From positions 124,001-188,000 of the forward strand of contig NZ_PYWM01000001.1 in assembly GCF_003049665.1 (NCBI RefSeq): 64,000 nucleotides of DNA, written 5' to 3'. Positions 33,911 to 42,885 of the stretch are shown one piece after another. The notes beneath the pieces were generated by a model, which made no database searches, was not told where the DNA came from, and was given only the letters and a program-made list of their open reading frames with translations. The position numbers and the translations under genes are program-made. Position 1 is the first letter of the stretch; each line of letters begins with the position of its first letter. This DNA comes from Lysinibacillus mangiferihumi (GTDB taxonomy: Bacteria > Bacillota > Bacilli > Bacillales_A > Planococcaceae).

Positions 33911-36034
33911 ATGGGCAGAAGGGTTATTTCAGCAATCTTATCATTACAAGACCGTGATTTTTCTAGTAATTTAAGGCGTGCTAGTGAGAGAGCTGATGAT
34001 TTTGGGCGAGGTGTCACAAGAGTCGGCAATCAAATCCAACGCTTTGGACAAGGAGCAACTAGAGTTTTTAAAGGAGTCGCAATGGGAGCTGGTGCCATAG
34101 GTGCAGCAGGAGTTGCGGCATTAGGAGCAGGCGTTGGAAAATCTATCTTGGATATGAACAGCGCGTTAAACACTTTACAAGCCCAAACGGGTGCAACTGC
34201 CTCTGAAATGGAACAGTACGGAAGTGCTGCCAAAGAAGTATTTAGTAAAGGGTACGGTGAAAACATCGATGAAGTTACAGGTGCATTAGCGCGTGTAAAA
34301 CAAAACATGAAGAATATCGATAATGGAGAATTAAGTAAAGTTACTTCTAATGCGATGTTTTTAGCTAAAACGTTTGATGGTGACGTGAACGAAGTCACAC
34401 GTGGCACGAATAACATGATGGAGGCTTTCGGTATATCTGCAGATAAAGCATTTGATTTATTTACTGCAGGTGGTCAACGAGGGTTGAATTTTTCAAACGA
34501 AATGTTTGATAATGTCGCAGAGTATTCGTCCTTATTTGGCACAATGGGGTATAGCGCAGAAGAATATTTCGGCATCTTAGAAAGAGGCGCAAAAGCAGGC
34601 GTTTACAACTTAGATTACGTCAATGATGTTATGAAAGAGTTCCAAATCCGTGTTAAAGACGGCTCAAAAGGCACAAGCGATGCTATGGGCGATTTATCAC
34701 AAGGAACGCAGAAAGTATGGAAAGATTTTTTAGATGGTAAAGGAACCGTATCCGATGTAGCAAGTAAAGTAGTTGGCGAATTAAAAGGAATGGATGACCA
34801 AGTAGTAGCCAATCAAATAGGTGTAGGTTTATTCGGTACTAAGTGGGAAGACCTCGAAGCAGGAGCCATGTACGCAATGCTAGGTTCAAAAGAAGCTATG
34901 AAGGATTTTGAAGGAGCAACGGATTCTGCATCTGCCAAAGTGGAAGGGAGTCTTAAAAATAGGTTAATTTCATCATGGCGAGAGCTACAGGTGGGAATAG
35001 CCGATGTTGTAAACGGTGCAGGTGCACAAGAATTTTTACAAGGAGTTGCTCAAAAAGCGGATGAATTAGTACCGAAAATTCAAGGTATTGTGGAAAAGGC
35101 TTTTGAATTTGGTAATACAGTGAGAGAGAACTGGGGACCAATTAAAGAAACGCTCATTGGAGTGAGCACAGCAGCTGGTGTACTAGCAGTTGGAATAGGC
35201 ACTTTAAAAGTGATTACTACTGTTACCACGATGGTGCAAGGCTTTAAAACAGCTATGGGACTTGCCACTGCAGGACAATGGGCAATGAACACGGCCATGC
35301 TTGCTAGTCCACTTACTTGGGTAGTAATCGGAATTGCAGCAGTAATTGCTATAGGTGTTTTACTATATCGAAATTGGGACGTTGTAAAACAAAAAGCAAG
35401 TGAATTGTGGCAAAGATTACTCGATAATCCAATGCTAGCACTTGTAGCTGGTCCAATCGGAGCACTCATTGCTGCAGGAATCACGCTTTATCAAAATTGG
35501 GACAAGGTTCGCGCTGGTTGGGATACAACGTGGAACACTATTAAAAGCGCGGCTGGAAGTGGTGTTAATTTTGTTATCGATAAGCTCAATGGGCTTATTA
35601 AGGTAATTAATAAAATCCCTGGTGTAAACATCCCCATTGTCCCTAAAGTCAGTTGGGGAGATGTAAAAACGGGTGTGGACAGTATTAATAAAGCCTCAGC
35701 GGGTGGTAAAGTACCGCAGTATGATGTTGGTTCTAACCGCATTGAGGAGGATCACCTAGCACAAATCCATAAAGGCGAAATGATTATTCCAGCTCGACAA
35801 GCTGAACGTGTACGTGCTGCAGGTGGGAATATTGATAACATAGATAAAATGGTTCAACCGTCACCTGTTGCTGTAGCAACGCCTACAACTACAGGAAGTA
35901 CCCCTCAGCCTGCAACTGCAAATAACGGCAATGTACAGGTTATTATTCAAAACTTAAATGCTAAAGGTGTTACACCTATGGAAGTCGCGAATGAACTTGT
36001 GCCATTACTAAAATTAAGATTGGCCAATTTATAG
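33911..36034 (+). CDS. Tail tape measure protein
   Basis: 707 residues, the longest tail gene. N-terminal helical region with RRASERADDFGRGVTRVGNQ, the TP901-type core (LNTLQAQTGATASEMEQYGS), hydrophobic segments around 420-510, and a C-terminal part with repeated YRNWD / YQNWDKV motifs. It sets tail length and is injected with DNA. A ribosome-binding site GGCGGTGAG precedes ATG. Confidence 0.93.
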   Translation: MGRRVISAILSLQDRDFSSNLRRASERADDFGRGVTRVGNQIQRFGQGATRVFKGVAMGAGAIGAAGVAALGAGVGKSILDMNSALNTLQAQTGATASEMEQYGSAAKEVFSKGYGENIDEVTGALARVKQNMKNIDNGELSKVTSNAMFLAKTFDGDVNEVTRGTNNMMEAFGISADKAFDLFTAGGQRGLNFSNEMFDNVAEYSSLFGTMGYSAEEYFGILERGAKAGVYNLDYVNDVMKEFQIRVKDGSKGTSDAMGDLSQGTQKVWKDFLDGKGTVSDVASKVVGELKGMDDQVVANQIGVGLFGTKWEDLEAGAMYAMLGSKEAMKDFEGATDSASAKVEGSLKNRLISSWRELQVGIADVVNGAGAQEFLQGVAQKADELVPKIQGIVEKAFEFGNTVRENWGPIKETLIGVSTAAGVLAVGIGTLKVITTVTTMVQGFKTAMGLATAGQWAMNTAMLASPLTWVVIGIAAVIAIGVLLYRNWDVVKQKASELWQRLLDNPMLALVAGPIGALIAAGITLYQNWDKVRAGWDTTWNTIKSAAGSGVNFVIDKLNGLIKVINKIPGVNIPIVPKVSWGDVKTGVDSINKASAGGKVPQYDVGSNRIEEDHLAQIHKGEMIIPARQAERVRAAGGNIDNIDKMVQPSPVAVATPTTTGSTPQPATANNGNVQVIIQNLNAKGVTPMEVANELVPLLKLRLANL

Positions 36035-36047
36035 GGAGGTTGAATAG

Positions 36048-36470
36048 ATGGATATTTTTTTAAGTACGATGGATAGAAAACAAATTATTCAACTTCCTAT
36101 AGTGCCAGCTGAATTTAAAATTCCTAGCCCTGTGAACAATGAAGTTTTCACTACGATTAATCAAGGTGACATTAAATTACTTGGTCGTAGAGGATTGAAA
36201 TCTCTTACGATTGATTCTTTTTTTCCTTCAAAGGTGTATCCATTTTCACGAAACAATAAATATTTTGGGTGGGAGTATTACGAGATCATTGAGGGCTGGA
36301 TAGATAAACGAATGCCAATTCGACTGATTATGTCAAACACACCTATTAATATGCTAGTGACGATTGAAAACTTTGAACCAGGGTTACAAGATGGTTCAGG
36401 TGATGTTTATTATTCATTGGCTCTATCAGAATTTAAAGAGATTATTTTAGAAACAAAGAAGGTGAAATAA
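36048..36470 (+). CDS. Baseplate/tail protein (XkdP-like, without LysM)
   Basis: 140 residues matching the N-terminal part of XkdP/YqbP (LPIVPAEFKIPSPVNNEV, IDSFFPSK, YYEIIEGW). The Bacillus homologues continue into a LysM domain; this one stops before it, so it is a short version, not obviously broken since the next gene starts at its stop codon. Confidence 0.8.
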   Translation: MDIFLSTMDRKQIIQLPIVPAEFKIPSPVNNEVFTTINQGDIKLLGRRGLKSLTIDSFFPSKVYPFSRNNKYFGWEYYEIIEGWIDKRMPIRLIMSNTPINMLVTIENFEPGLQDGSGDVYYSLALSEFKEIILETKKVK

Positions 36471-37447
36471 TGGCCCATGAATTATGGTTAATCAAAGGAG
36501 AAACCATGACAAACATTACGCCTATGCTGGGTACACTGACATGGCGTAGTAACATGGATGAATTAGGAGACGAAATTAATTTTAGTATTGCTTTTAATGA
36601 TACAAATTACTTCCCTGTGAATCCATGTGATATTGGTGATATGGTGGCTCTATACAACAATGGTAAGGAAATAACGCGAGCTATTATTGTGGACGAGTTG
36701 AAAAATGGAAGATCACCAATTGCATATGTTGCCTTTGACTATGCCTTTTACTTAAATAAATCTACAGCTGTATATCAGTTTAATAAATTATCTGCAGACG
36801 CTTGTATCAAGAAAATAGCTAAAGATTTTAATATCCAAATAGGTAACATCGTATCTATTCCAAAAGCTATTACGAAAATATTCAATGATAAAAAAGTAAG
36901 CGAAATTATCAAAGAAATTCTAACGACAGCAGAACAATCATTAGGCGTAAAATATCTCATGGAAATGCGCCAAGGTAAACTATACATTGAAAAACAAAGT
37001 GATGTAATAGTAACCGGTACATTTCAATTATTCGAAGGTGGTCCACAATACGATATTCATTCCGCACTTATGAATCCTTCTAAAAGGCGTAGCATTACAG
37101 AAATGGCTAATACAATCCAGGTTGTAGGAAATAATGACAAAGTAGTTTTAACCAAGTCGGATAATAAAATGGCTGAGAAGTTTGGCCGTATTACTAAAGT
37201 CGTGAAGCTAGATCAGAATGAGAAGAAAAGCGCTAAACAAGTAGCTGAAAATGAATTAAAGCAGTTATCAAAAGTGTCAGAAGAAAATAGTGTTGATTTG
37301 ATGGGCCACGATGATTTTAGGGCTGGTCGACTGTTTGCATTAGAAGAACCGACCACGGGAATTAAAGGCACTTTCTTGATTAAAGATGTGTTGCACACGA
37401 TTAGTAAAGGTATTCATACCATGAAGCCTACATTAGAGGTGAAATAA
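36470..37447 (+). CDS. Baseplate hub protein (XkdQ-like)
   Basis: 325 residues. ITPMLGTLTWRSNMDELGDE at the start, and the gpD/gp27-type fold implied by position. XkdQ-like hubs connect tube and spike. Starts in the TAATG overlap with the previous gene. Confidence 0.85.
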   Translation: MAHELWLIKGETMTNITPMLGTLTWRSNMDELGDEINFSIAFNDTNYFPVNPCDIGDMVALYNNGKEITRAIIVDELKNGRSPIAYVAFDYAFYLNKSTAVYQFNKLSADACIKKIAKDFNIQIGNIVSIPKAITKIFNDKKVSEIIKEILTTAEQSLGVKYLMEMRQGKLYIEKQSDVIVTGTFQLFEGGPQYDIHSALMNPSKRRSITEMANTIQVVGNNDKVVLTKSDNKMAEKFGRITKVVKLDQNEKKSAKQVAENELKQLSKVSEENSVDLMGHDDFRAGRLFALEEPTTGIKGTFLIKDVLHTISKGIHTMKPTLEVK

Positions 37448-37448
37448 A

Positions 37449-37808
37449 ATGGATGCAGTAACGGATCTTGCAAAAATGTTTAAAAATAATGAAAATCCTA
37501 AGCAAGTTTCAATGTCTACAGGCATTGTCATTTCGCCACCACCTAATGCTCAAATACGCTTGAATGAAAAAGTTATTTTATATAATAATCAATTAGTGTT
37601 TGCAGCTCATGTTTTAGGAGATTATGAACGTGACATAGAGCTAAAAGGTGAAATTAGATTCACTGAAAGCACATTTCAAGCCTTTGAAGCGAAAGAAGTG
37701 AAATCTAAAACAAAAGATACACTCAAAGAAGGTGATGAAGTGATTCTACTACCTACTCATGACGAGAATTTATATTATGTTGTAGGTAAGGCGGTGAGGT
37801 TCGAATAA
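37449..37808 (+). CDS. Baseplate protein (XkdR-like, DUF2577)
   Basis: 119 residues. The centre reads GIVISPPPNAQIRLNEKVIL, and the C-terminal part GDEVILLPTHDENLYYVVGK is a beta-barrel typical of DUF2577. Probably part of the spike/hub assembly. Overlaps the next start by one base. Confidence 0.85.
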   Translation: MDAVTDLAKMFKNNENPKQVSMSTGIVISPPPNAQIRLNEKVILYNNQLVFAAHVLGDYERDIELKGEIRFTESTFQAFEAKEVKSKTKDTLKEGDEVILLPTHDENLYYVVGKAVRFE

Positions 37809-38254
37809 TGTTACCTAAGATTGCTCAACTAGAATTTAATACGCAAGAAATTGAAACGGACTTACCACCACTTGGTAAGTCTTTTTTGTATGACTTTGAT
37901 AAAGGTGATTTTGTATTTAAAAATGGGAAAATGGTTGAGATTCATGGCTTGGAAACATTAAAGCAATGGATTTTAAAAGTGTTAAAGACAGAACGCTTTC
38001 GCTTTAGGATTTATAAAGATATTCCTTATGGCGTGACATTAGAGGATTTAATAGGGTCTAGCCTACCACGTGCCTTTATCGAAGCAGAAATTAAACGTGA
38101 GGTTACGGCTTCATTGTTAGAACATACACACATTCAAGAGATCCAGGAATGGCAGTTTAGCCATGATGGAAAATGGATGCGGATAAAATTTAGAGTCGTC
38201 ACGGTAGAAGGTGCATTCGAAATTGACGAGCCAATAAAGAAGGTGGCAGCGTAG
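37808..38254 (+). CDS. Baseplate wedge protein (XkdS-like, gp25/DUF2634)
   Basis: 148 residues. LKQWILKVLKTERFRFRIYK is the gp25-like signature. gp25 family members nucleate sheath assembly on the baseplate. Confidence 0.88.
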   Translation: MLPKIAQLEFNTQEIETDLPPLGKSFLYDFDKGDFVFKNGKMVEIHGLETLKQWILKVLKTERFRFRIYKDIPYGVTLEDLIGSSLPRAFIEAEIKREVTASLLEHTHIQEIQEWQFSHDGKWMRIKFRVVTVEGAFEIDEPIKKVAA

Positions 38255-39295
38255 ATGGAAGATGAAAAAATCATTCATGATCGAATGATGACCAATATTA
38301 GTAATGATTACGATAAGTCAAAAGGTAATTTTGTTTATGATGTGACAAAGCCAGTGGCCGTTGAATTTGCTGAACAACAAAAGAAGATTGCTGCAGTACA
38401 AGAAAAGCTGGATGTTGAAAAGTTAACCGAAGACGAGCTTACTCGGTTTGTTTATCAACGCACAGGAATTAGCCGTAAACCTGCTACCCAAGCAACAACA
38501 ACCGTCATTGTTTCTGGTACAGCTGGCATACTTGTTAAAGTTGGCGAGCTAGTTGGTACAGACACAATTTTATACACAGTGCTTGAAGAAGCTGTTCTAA
38601 ATGAAAGTGGGTTTGCTCATGTTCGAGTGCAATGTAATGAGTTTGGCCAAATAGGAAACGTGCCAGCGAACACCATTGTAAATTTCCCTGCATCTATCAA
38701 TGGCTTGGTGAATGTGTACAATCCTGATGCTGTTGTTGATGGTTACGATGAGGAAACAGATCATGATTTACGCCAGCGCTATTATGATAAGCTACAGCGT
38801 CCGGGTAAAGCAGGAAACAAATATCAATATCGTGAATGGGCATTAGAAGTAACTGGTGTTGGGGATGCAAAAGTATTTCCGCGCTATAATGGTCCACTGA
38901 CAATGAAAGTGGTCGTGATCGATGCGAACAAATTACCTGCAACGAGTGAATTAATTGAAGATGTAAAAACGCACATTGAAGTAGAAATGCCTTTTGGTGT
39001 TGAAGACTTGAATGTTATATCTGCAGAAGCACTATTAATTAATCTGTCAGTAGCCTTAACTTTGATGCCAGGATACACAGAGGAAGTAGTCAAAACAAAT
39101 ATTAAAAAGAACATTACAACGCATTTGAAAGAGATAGCTTTTAAGACTTCATTTGTAAGTTATGCAAAGATTGGGGCGCTCATTATTGATAGTGATGGCG
39201 TTTTAGATTATCAAAATCTATTAATCAATGGATCAACTGCTAATGTGGTTATTCCTGATGATGGGGTGCCAGTAATGGGAGGTATTAATGAATGA
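38255..39295 (+). CDS. Baseplate J-like protein (XkdT)
   Basis: 346 residues. The central block GYDEETDHDLRQRYYDKLQR followed by GNKYQYREWALEVTGVGDAK is the hallmark of baseplate J / gp47 proteins. Wedge component. Overlaps the next gene by 4 bases. Confidence 0.93.
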   Translation: MEDEKIIHDRMMTNISNDYDKSKGNFVYDVTKPVAVEFAEQQKKIAAVQEKLDVEKLTEDELTRFVYQRTGISRKPATQATTTVIVSGTAGILVKVGELVGTDTILYTVLEEAVLNESGFAHVRVQCNEFGQIGNVPANTIVNFPASINGLVNVYNPDAVVDGYDEETDHDLRQRYYDKLQRPGKAGNKYQYREWALEVTGVGDAKVFPRYNGPLTMKVVVIDANKLPATSELIEDVKTHIEVEMPFGVEDLNVISAEALLINLSVALTLMPGYTEEVVKTNIKKNITTHLKEIAFKTSFVSYAKIGALIIDSDGVLDYQNLLINGSTANVVIPDDGVPVMGGINE

Positions 39296-39639
39296 ATCAC
39301 ATGACAGTGTATTTAAAAAATAAAGTTCTAACGGACAATTTACGAACAACGCCAGTCTTTGTTGCCTTGTTCAATGGAGACATTGAAGTAACTACAGCAA
39401 GCTACTCACGACAACCAGGTGTATTTGCATCACCTACAGATGGCCAAACATCCAACAGCGCTGATATTCTGTTTCCTATTGCTGCAGAGTCATGGGGAGA
39501 TATTACGCACATTGGGATTCTTGATGCTAAAACAGGTGGTAATTTGCTGTTTAAATCGCAAGCAGAGTTTACGAAAAACATCGATATATCTAGCCAATAC
39601 AAGATTCCTAAAAACTATTTAATTGTCCGATTGAGGTAG
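39292..39639 (+). CDS. Tail fibre-like structural protein
   Basis: 115 residues, beta-rich: FVALFNGDIEVTTASYSRQP, SWGDITHIGILDAKTGGNLL. This LFN...YSRQ...GIxDA..GG.LL pattern is found in small fibre or appendage domains of tailed phages. It is inserted between the XkdT-like and XkdU-like genes. Confidence 0.7.
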   Translation: MNHMTVYLKNKVLTDNLRTTPVFVALFNGDIEVTTASYSRQPGVFASPTDGQTSNSADILFPIAAESWGDITHIGILDAKTGGNLLFKSQAEFTKNIDISSQYKIPKNYLIVRLR

Positions 39640-39649
39640 GTGATAAACC

Positions 39650-40468
39650 ATGCATGCAATACCACAATCTGAATGGGGCCAAGTGTCAGTGTTTACCTGG
39701 GGCGATCTAACACCGCACCAATGGGAGTGCTTTAGACTTGCCTTGATGATTATTGAAACAGAGCTACAGACGCAAGGTGTTTCAATTGCTTCAACCGGTG
39801 CAACAAATGAGATCATCACAGAGCAGATTACCCAAGGTGTTAAGGTGGTTCAATCACCTATTATCATGCAGACAAGAGCTGAAATGATTACAAGTATTGT
39901 TGTTTCCACAAAAGATTATCTATCGGACATGATGAAGTATTTACCTTTGTATGAGCGTAAATCCAATACCTTTAGAACGATACTTACAGCCGATGATCGG
40001 GAGCTTCGAAATACAGAACAACAGCTTGAAATTGTAAATAGAAACATTTTTATCGATACGGCCATTGAAGCCTTGCCTATTTATGAACGTGATCTTGGCA
40101 TTAAACCAAATAACACACTACGCTATGACCAACGTAGGGAACAGATTTCTTCAAGAAATCGCGCAAGCTTTGACCAAACGACTAAAGAAACAATTAAAGC
40201 CGTGGCTTCTGCTTATAGTAATGGTGAAGTAGACATTAACCCAACAAATATACCTGGCGTATATGAAATCAAATTTGTTGGTACAAAGGGCATTCCTGAT
40301 AACTTGGAAGGTCTTATGCAAGCAATTGAAATCATTGTGCCAGCGCATTTAGAATTTGGCTATGCATATACCTTCAACGTTTGGGAATTTGTCAGCAATA
40401 GAACCTGGGGAAGTGTAACAAACATGACATGGGATGAAATTAAGATATATGAAAATGAGGTGATCTGA
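39650..40468 (+). CDS. XkdU-like tail protein (DUF2313) with N-terminal extension
   Basis: 272 residues. From about residue 85 (DYLSDMMKYLPLYERKSNTF) it is a DUF2313/YmfQ-type baseplate protein. The first 80 residues (WGDLTPHQWECFRLALMIIE...) are an added domain not usual in XkdU (about 180 residues, from memory). Probably links baseplate and fibres. Confidence 0.75.
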   Translation: MHAIPQSEWGQVSVFTWGDLTPHQWECFRLALMIIETELQTQGVSIASTGATNEIITEQITQGVKVVQSPIIMQTRAEMITSIVVSTKDYLSDMMKYLPLYERKSNTFRTILTADDRELRNTEQQLEIVNRNIFIDTAIEALPIYERDLGIKPNNTLRYDQRREQISSRNRASFDQTTKETIKAVASAYSNGEVDINPTNIPGVYEIKFVGTKGIPDNLEGLMQAIEIIVPAHLEFGYAYTFNVWEFVSNRTWGSVTNMTWDEIKIYENEVI

Positions 40469-40809
40469 TGGAACATACACCAAATTTAGGTTTAAAGAAG
40501 CCTGGACCTACCGATAGTATTTTAATATCAGAAATCAATGAAAATATGGATGTCTTGGATGCTGCAGTTAGTGAATTGCAAAAGGGTAGTGCGTCAATTC
40601 CTGACCTAGAAACAGCAGATAAAACATTGGCAGGGGCTATTAATGAGGTCAAGCAAGAATCAAGTACAGTGAAACAAGAACTTGATACACATTCGGGAGA
40701 TATGGCTAAACATAATCAGTTTATTCATGAAGGTAAACTGCATCAAATTGGCTTTGGTTACAATCCAACATTAGGATGTTTTACATTTAGCATACGAGAG
40801 GTGATATAG
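40468..40809 (+). CDS. Tail fibre N-terminal attachment protein
   Basis: 113 residues. The beginning HTPNLGLKKPGPTDSILISE with NENMDVLDAAVSEL is the short attachment motif found at the start of many Firmicutes tail fibres. A coiled-coil region follows. Overlaps the previous stop. Confidence 0.7.
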   Translation: MEHTPNLGLKKPGPTDSILISEINENMDVLDAAVSELQKGSASIPDLETADKTLAGAINEVKQESSTVKQELDTHSGDMAKHNQFIHEGKLHQIGFGYNPTLGCFTFSIREVI

Positions 40810-41556
40810 ATGAATTTAGATGGGAATTTCCCTAGTTACGAAAAGCAACAAGAAATTAAAACTACAGTCGATGATATTAAAAATACTACGGACTCAACGA
40901 AAACAAGTGTAGACCAAGTTAAGCAAGATGTAGCTAATGTAAGCACACAAATCGCAAACAAAAATGCAAGCAAAGTTATGAGATCAAAAGTTTATACATC
41001 TAACGGCACTTTCACAGTACCTGCAGGAGTTACTGAAGTTTATATTACTGGCGGTGGTGCTGGAGGAGGTGGTGGCGGTGCAGGAAATGCCTCCGGTAAC
41101 CCAGGAAGTGCGGGTGGTGTTTCAAGCTTTGGAAATGTATTAACGCTTAACGGTGGGAGTGGCGGTTATGCAACCACAGGTGGAGGTATTCCTACACCTA
41201 CGCCTTCTGGTGGTCCTGGAGGAAGTCAGGGTTCTAACGCCTTCAACAGCGCACATCCACCAAATGGTGGTAATGGTGGATGGTTTTCTGGTGGATATGG
41301 TACTACTGGAGGAAGTGGTACAAATTTAAAAGCTGGCGACGGTGCCTACTGTTCCGGAGGAGGAGGAGCAGGTGCTAACGGTGGGGGTGCCGGGGACTTC
41401 GTTATTAAAAAAGAAGTTGCTGTGGCACCAAACACAACTCACACCATTACTGTAGGTGCTGGAGGTAGGGGTGGAACTGGAGGTAGTTCTGGTGGAGCTT
41501 CTGTACTTGGTGGCAACGGTGGAAATGGCTTACTAATTATAGAATGGTGGGTGTGA
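40810..41556 (+). CDS. Glycine-rich tail fibre / receptor-binding protein
   Basis: 248 residues. N-terminal coiled coil (TVDDIKNTTDSTKTSVDQVK), then a beta entry YTSNGTFTVPAGVTEVYITG and a roughly 150-residue glycine-rich domain (many GGG and GGxGG repeats), ending with GNGLLIIEWWV. Such domains fold as packed polyglycine helices with variable loops that contact the host surface. Likely receptor-binding tip. The high GC of the segment comes from Gly codons. Confidence 0.78.
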   Translation: MNLDGNFPSYEKQQEIKTTVDDIKNTTDSTKTSVDQVKQDVANVSTQIANKNASKVMRSKVYTSNGTFTVPAGVTEVYITGGGAGGGGGGAGNASGNPGSAGGVSSFGNVLTLNGGSGGYATTGGGIPTPTPSGGPGGSQGSNAFNSAHPPNGGNGGWFSGGYGTTGGSGTNLKAGDGAYCSGGGGAGANGGGAGDFVIKKEVAVAPNTTHTITVGAGGRGGTGGSSGGASVLGGNGGNGLLIIEWWV

Positions 41557-41560
41557 CTAG

Positions 41561-41827
41561 ATGAAATTTACACAAATTTTATACGACAAAGCACATTGGA
41601 TATTTGAAGCAGATGAAAAACCGGAGTTTGCACCAAATATTGTTTTAGTTGATATTACAAGCAAACCAGATGTACAAGAAGGTTGGGATTACAACCGAGA
41701 AACAGGTGAGTTTACGGCCCCTATCATTTCAGAGCCAACACCAATTGAACCACAGATAGACGAAATACAAGCTAAGATTCTAGTCAATACAGAAACACTT
41801 CTTGCTATAAAAGAGTTGGAGGTATGA
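41561..41827 (+). CDS. XkdW-like tail protein
   Basis: 88 residues: WIFEADEKPEFAPNIVLVDI and VQEGWDYNRETGEF resemble the XkdW family (YqcC type). Acidic. Overlaps the next start (ATGA). Confidence 0.7.
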   Translation: MKFTQILYDKAHWIFEADEKPEFAPNIVLVDITSKPDVQEGWDYNRETGEFTAPIISEPTPIEPQIDEIQAKILVNTETLLAIKELEV

Positions 41828-42003
41828 ACATGAACAACATTACTTATCGAGCGTGCAAAAAATTAGCGGAGCAAGAAAATATGACAGAAAAACAAAAAGA
41901 TGAATTGCTATCAAGTATGGATTTATTTGTTTTATCAAAACGTATCTCACAAGATGAATATAAAGAGCTATGTACATTAATTGAAACGCAAGCAAAAGCT
42001 TAG
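41824..42003 (+). CDS. XkdX-like small protein
   Basis: 59 residues from ATG 41824 (or ATG 41830). Helical, ending LCTLIETQAKA, in the usual XkdX place after XkdW. Function unknown. Confidence 0.65.
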   Translation: MNMNNITYRACKKLAEQENMTEKQKDELLSSMDLFVLSKRISQDEYKELCTLIETQAKA

Positions 42004-42080
42004 CGTAATTTTTATTGTCTAAATTAGCAGGAAATACTTTCCTTTTGTCGAAATACAGTAGGTGAAGGGAGTGATAACGA

Positions 42081-42308
42081 ATGACAGATAGAATTTCAGT
42101 TCAGCCTACACCTATTCAACGCAATTCTAAAGATGTTGCTATTGAATTATTAAAATTACATGTATCGAGAGGACCAGTAGAACCTGAACATATCGAAGAA
42201 CTTTATACAAAATATTATTCATTAGCTGAAACATTAAGTAAAACACCGGCAAGTAAATTATTGAAATTCATTCCAACTGAAACAAAAGAAATACTTATAA
42301 GTAAGTAA
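42081..42308 (+). CDS. Small phage protein, unknown
   Basis: 75 residues, helical: IAIELLKLHVSRG-like core with EHIEELYTKYY. AAGGGAGTG upstream. It lies between the tail genes and the lysis cassette and ends directly in a strong terminator. Confidence 0.62.
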   Translation: MTDRISVQPTPIQRNSKDVAIELLKLHVSRGPVEPEHIEELYTKYYSLAETLSKTPASKLLKFIPTETKEILISK

Positions 42309-42343
42309 TAAAAAAAGGATACGCAATTGCGTGTCTTTTTTTA
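42309..42343 (+). terminator. Strong terminator before lysis genes
   Basis: Stem AAAAAAAGGATACGC / GCGTGTCTTTTTTT with a 4-base loop. Its A and T flanks make it bidirectional. Confidence 0.85.
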
Positions 42344-42364
42344 TTACGTAAAGGAGCGTGTAAG

Positions 42365-42610
42365 ATGAGTGATGAGTTAGTAAGAGATGTATATGAGCGC
42401 CTGGGTGCAATAGGAGAAAAATTAGATGGTATTAACTACATCCGTGATACTGCTAATCGAGCAGAAGATAAAGCAGATGAAGCTTTAGCAAGTACAAAAA
42501 GTGCACATCATCGTTTAAATAAAATCGATAAAATTGTTTGGTGGGCATCTACAACAATTATTGGAGCAGTAATTTTGGCGTTATTGGCGCTTGTCATTAA
42601 AACAAATTAG
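42365..42610 (+). CDS. xhlA: XhlA-like haemolysin/lysis protein
   Basis: 81 residues: N-terminal coiled coil (VYERLGAIGEKLDGIN...) and one C-terminal membrane helix (STTIIGAVILALLALVI). XhlA cooperates with the holin in PBSX lysis. Confidence 0.82.
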   Translation: MSDELVRDVYERLGAIGEKLDGINYIRDTANRAEDKADEALASTKSAHHRLNKIDKIVWWASTTIIGAVILALLALVIKTN

Positions 42611-42624
42611 GGGGAATATTTCTG

Positions 42625-42885
42625 ATGAAAATTAACTGGAAAGTACGTCTACAACATAAGCAATTTTGGGTGTCATTAATTGCATTACTACTTGTGCTTG
42701 CGAATCAGATCGCAGGCATTTTTTATTTCGATATTACAATTTACAACTATCAAGTTACAGCCGTTTCAGAGACGGTATTAAGCATTTTGGGATTGCTTGG
42801 TATTATTATCGACCCAACTACTAAAGGAGCTTCTGACAGTGTGAACGCACTAAAATATAACAAGCCAAAGGATGATGAGAAATGA
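42625..42885 (+). CDS. Holin, phi LC3 family
   Basis: 86 residues: INWKVRLQHKQFWVSLIALL, two membrane segments, then the hallmark IIDPTTKGASDS. It makes membrane lesions that release the endolysin. Overlaps the amidase gene by 4 bases. Confidence 0.88.
   Translation: MKINWKVRLQHKQFWVSLIALLLVLANQIAGIFYFDITIYNYQVTAVSETVLSILGLLGIIIDPTTKGASDSVNALKYNKPKDDEK

Noticed and set aside
41030-41540. Many short GGTGG-type repeats that could suggest a repeat array
   Set aside because: They are glycine codons of the tail fibre gene, irregular in spacing; there is no CRISPR-like repeat-spacer pattern anywhere in the window.
42045-42052. TTGTCGAA, a perfect Spo0A-box core upstream of the small gene at 42081
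   Set aside because: An 8-base match is expected about once by chance in the prophage, and there is no second box or promoter arranged around it.
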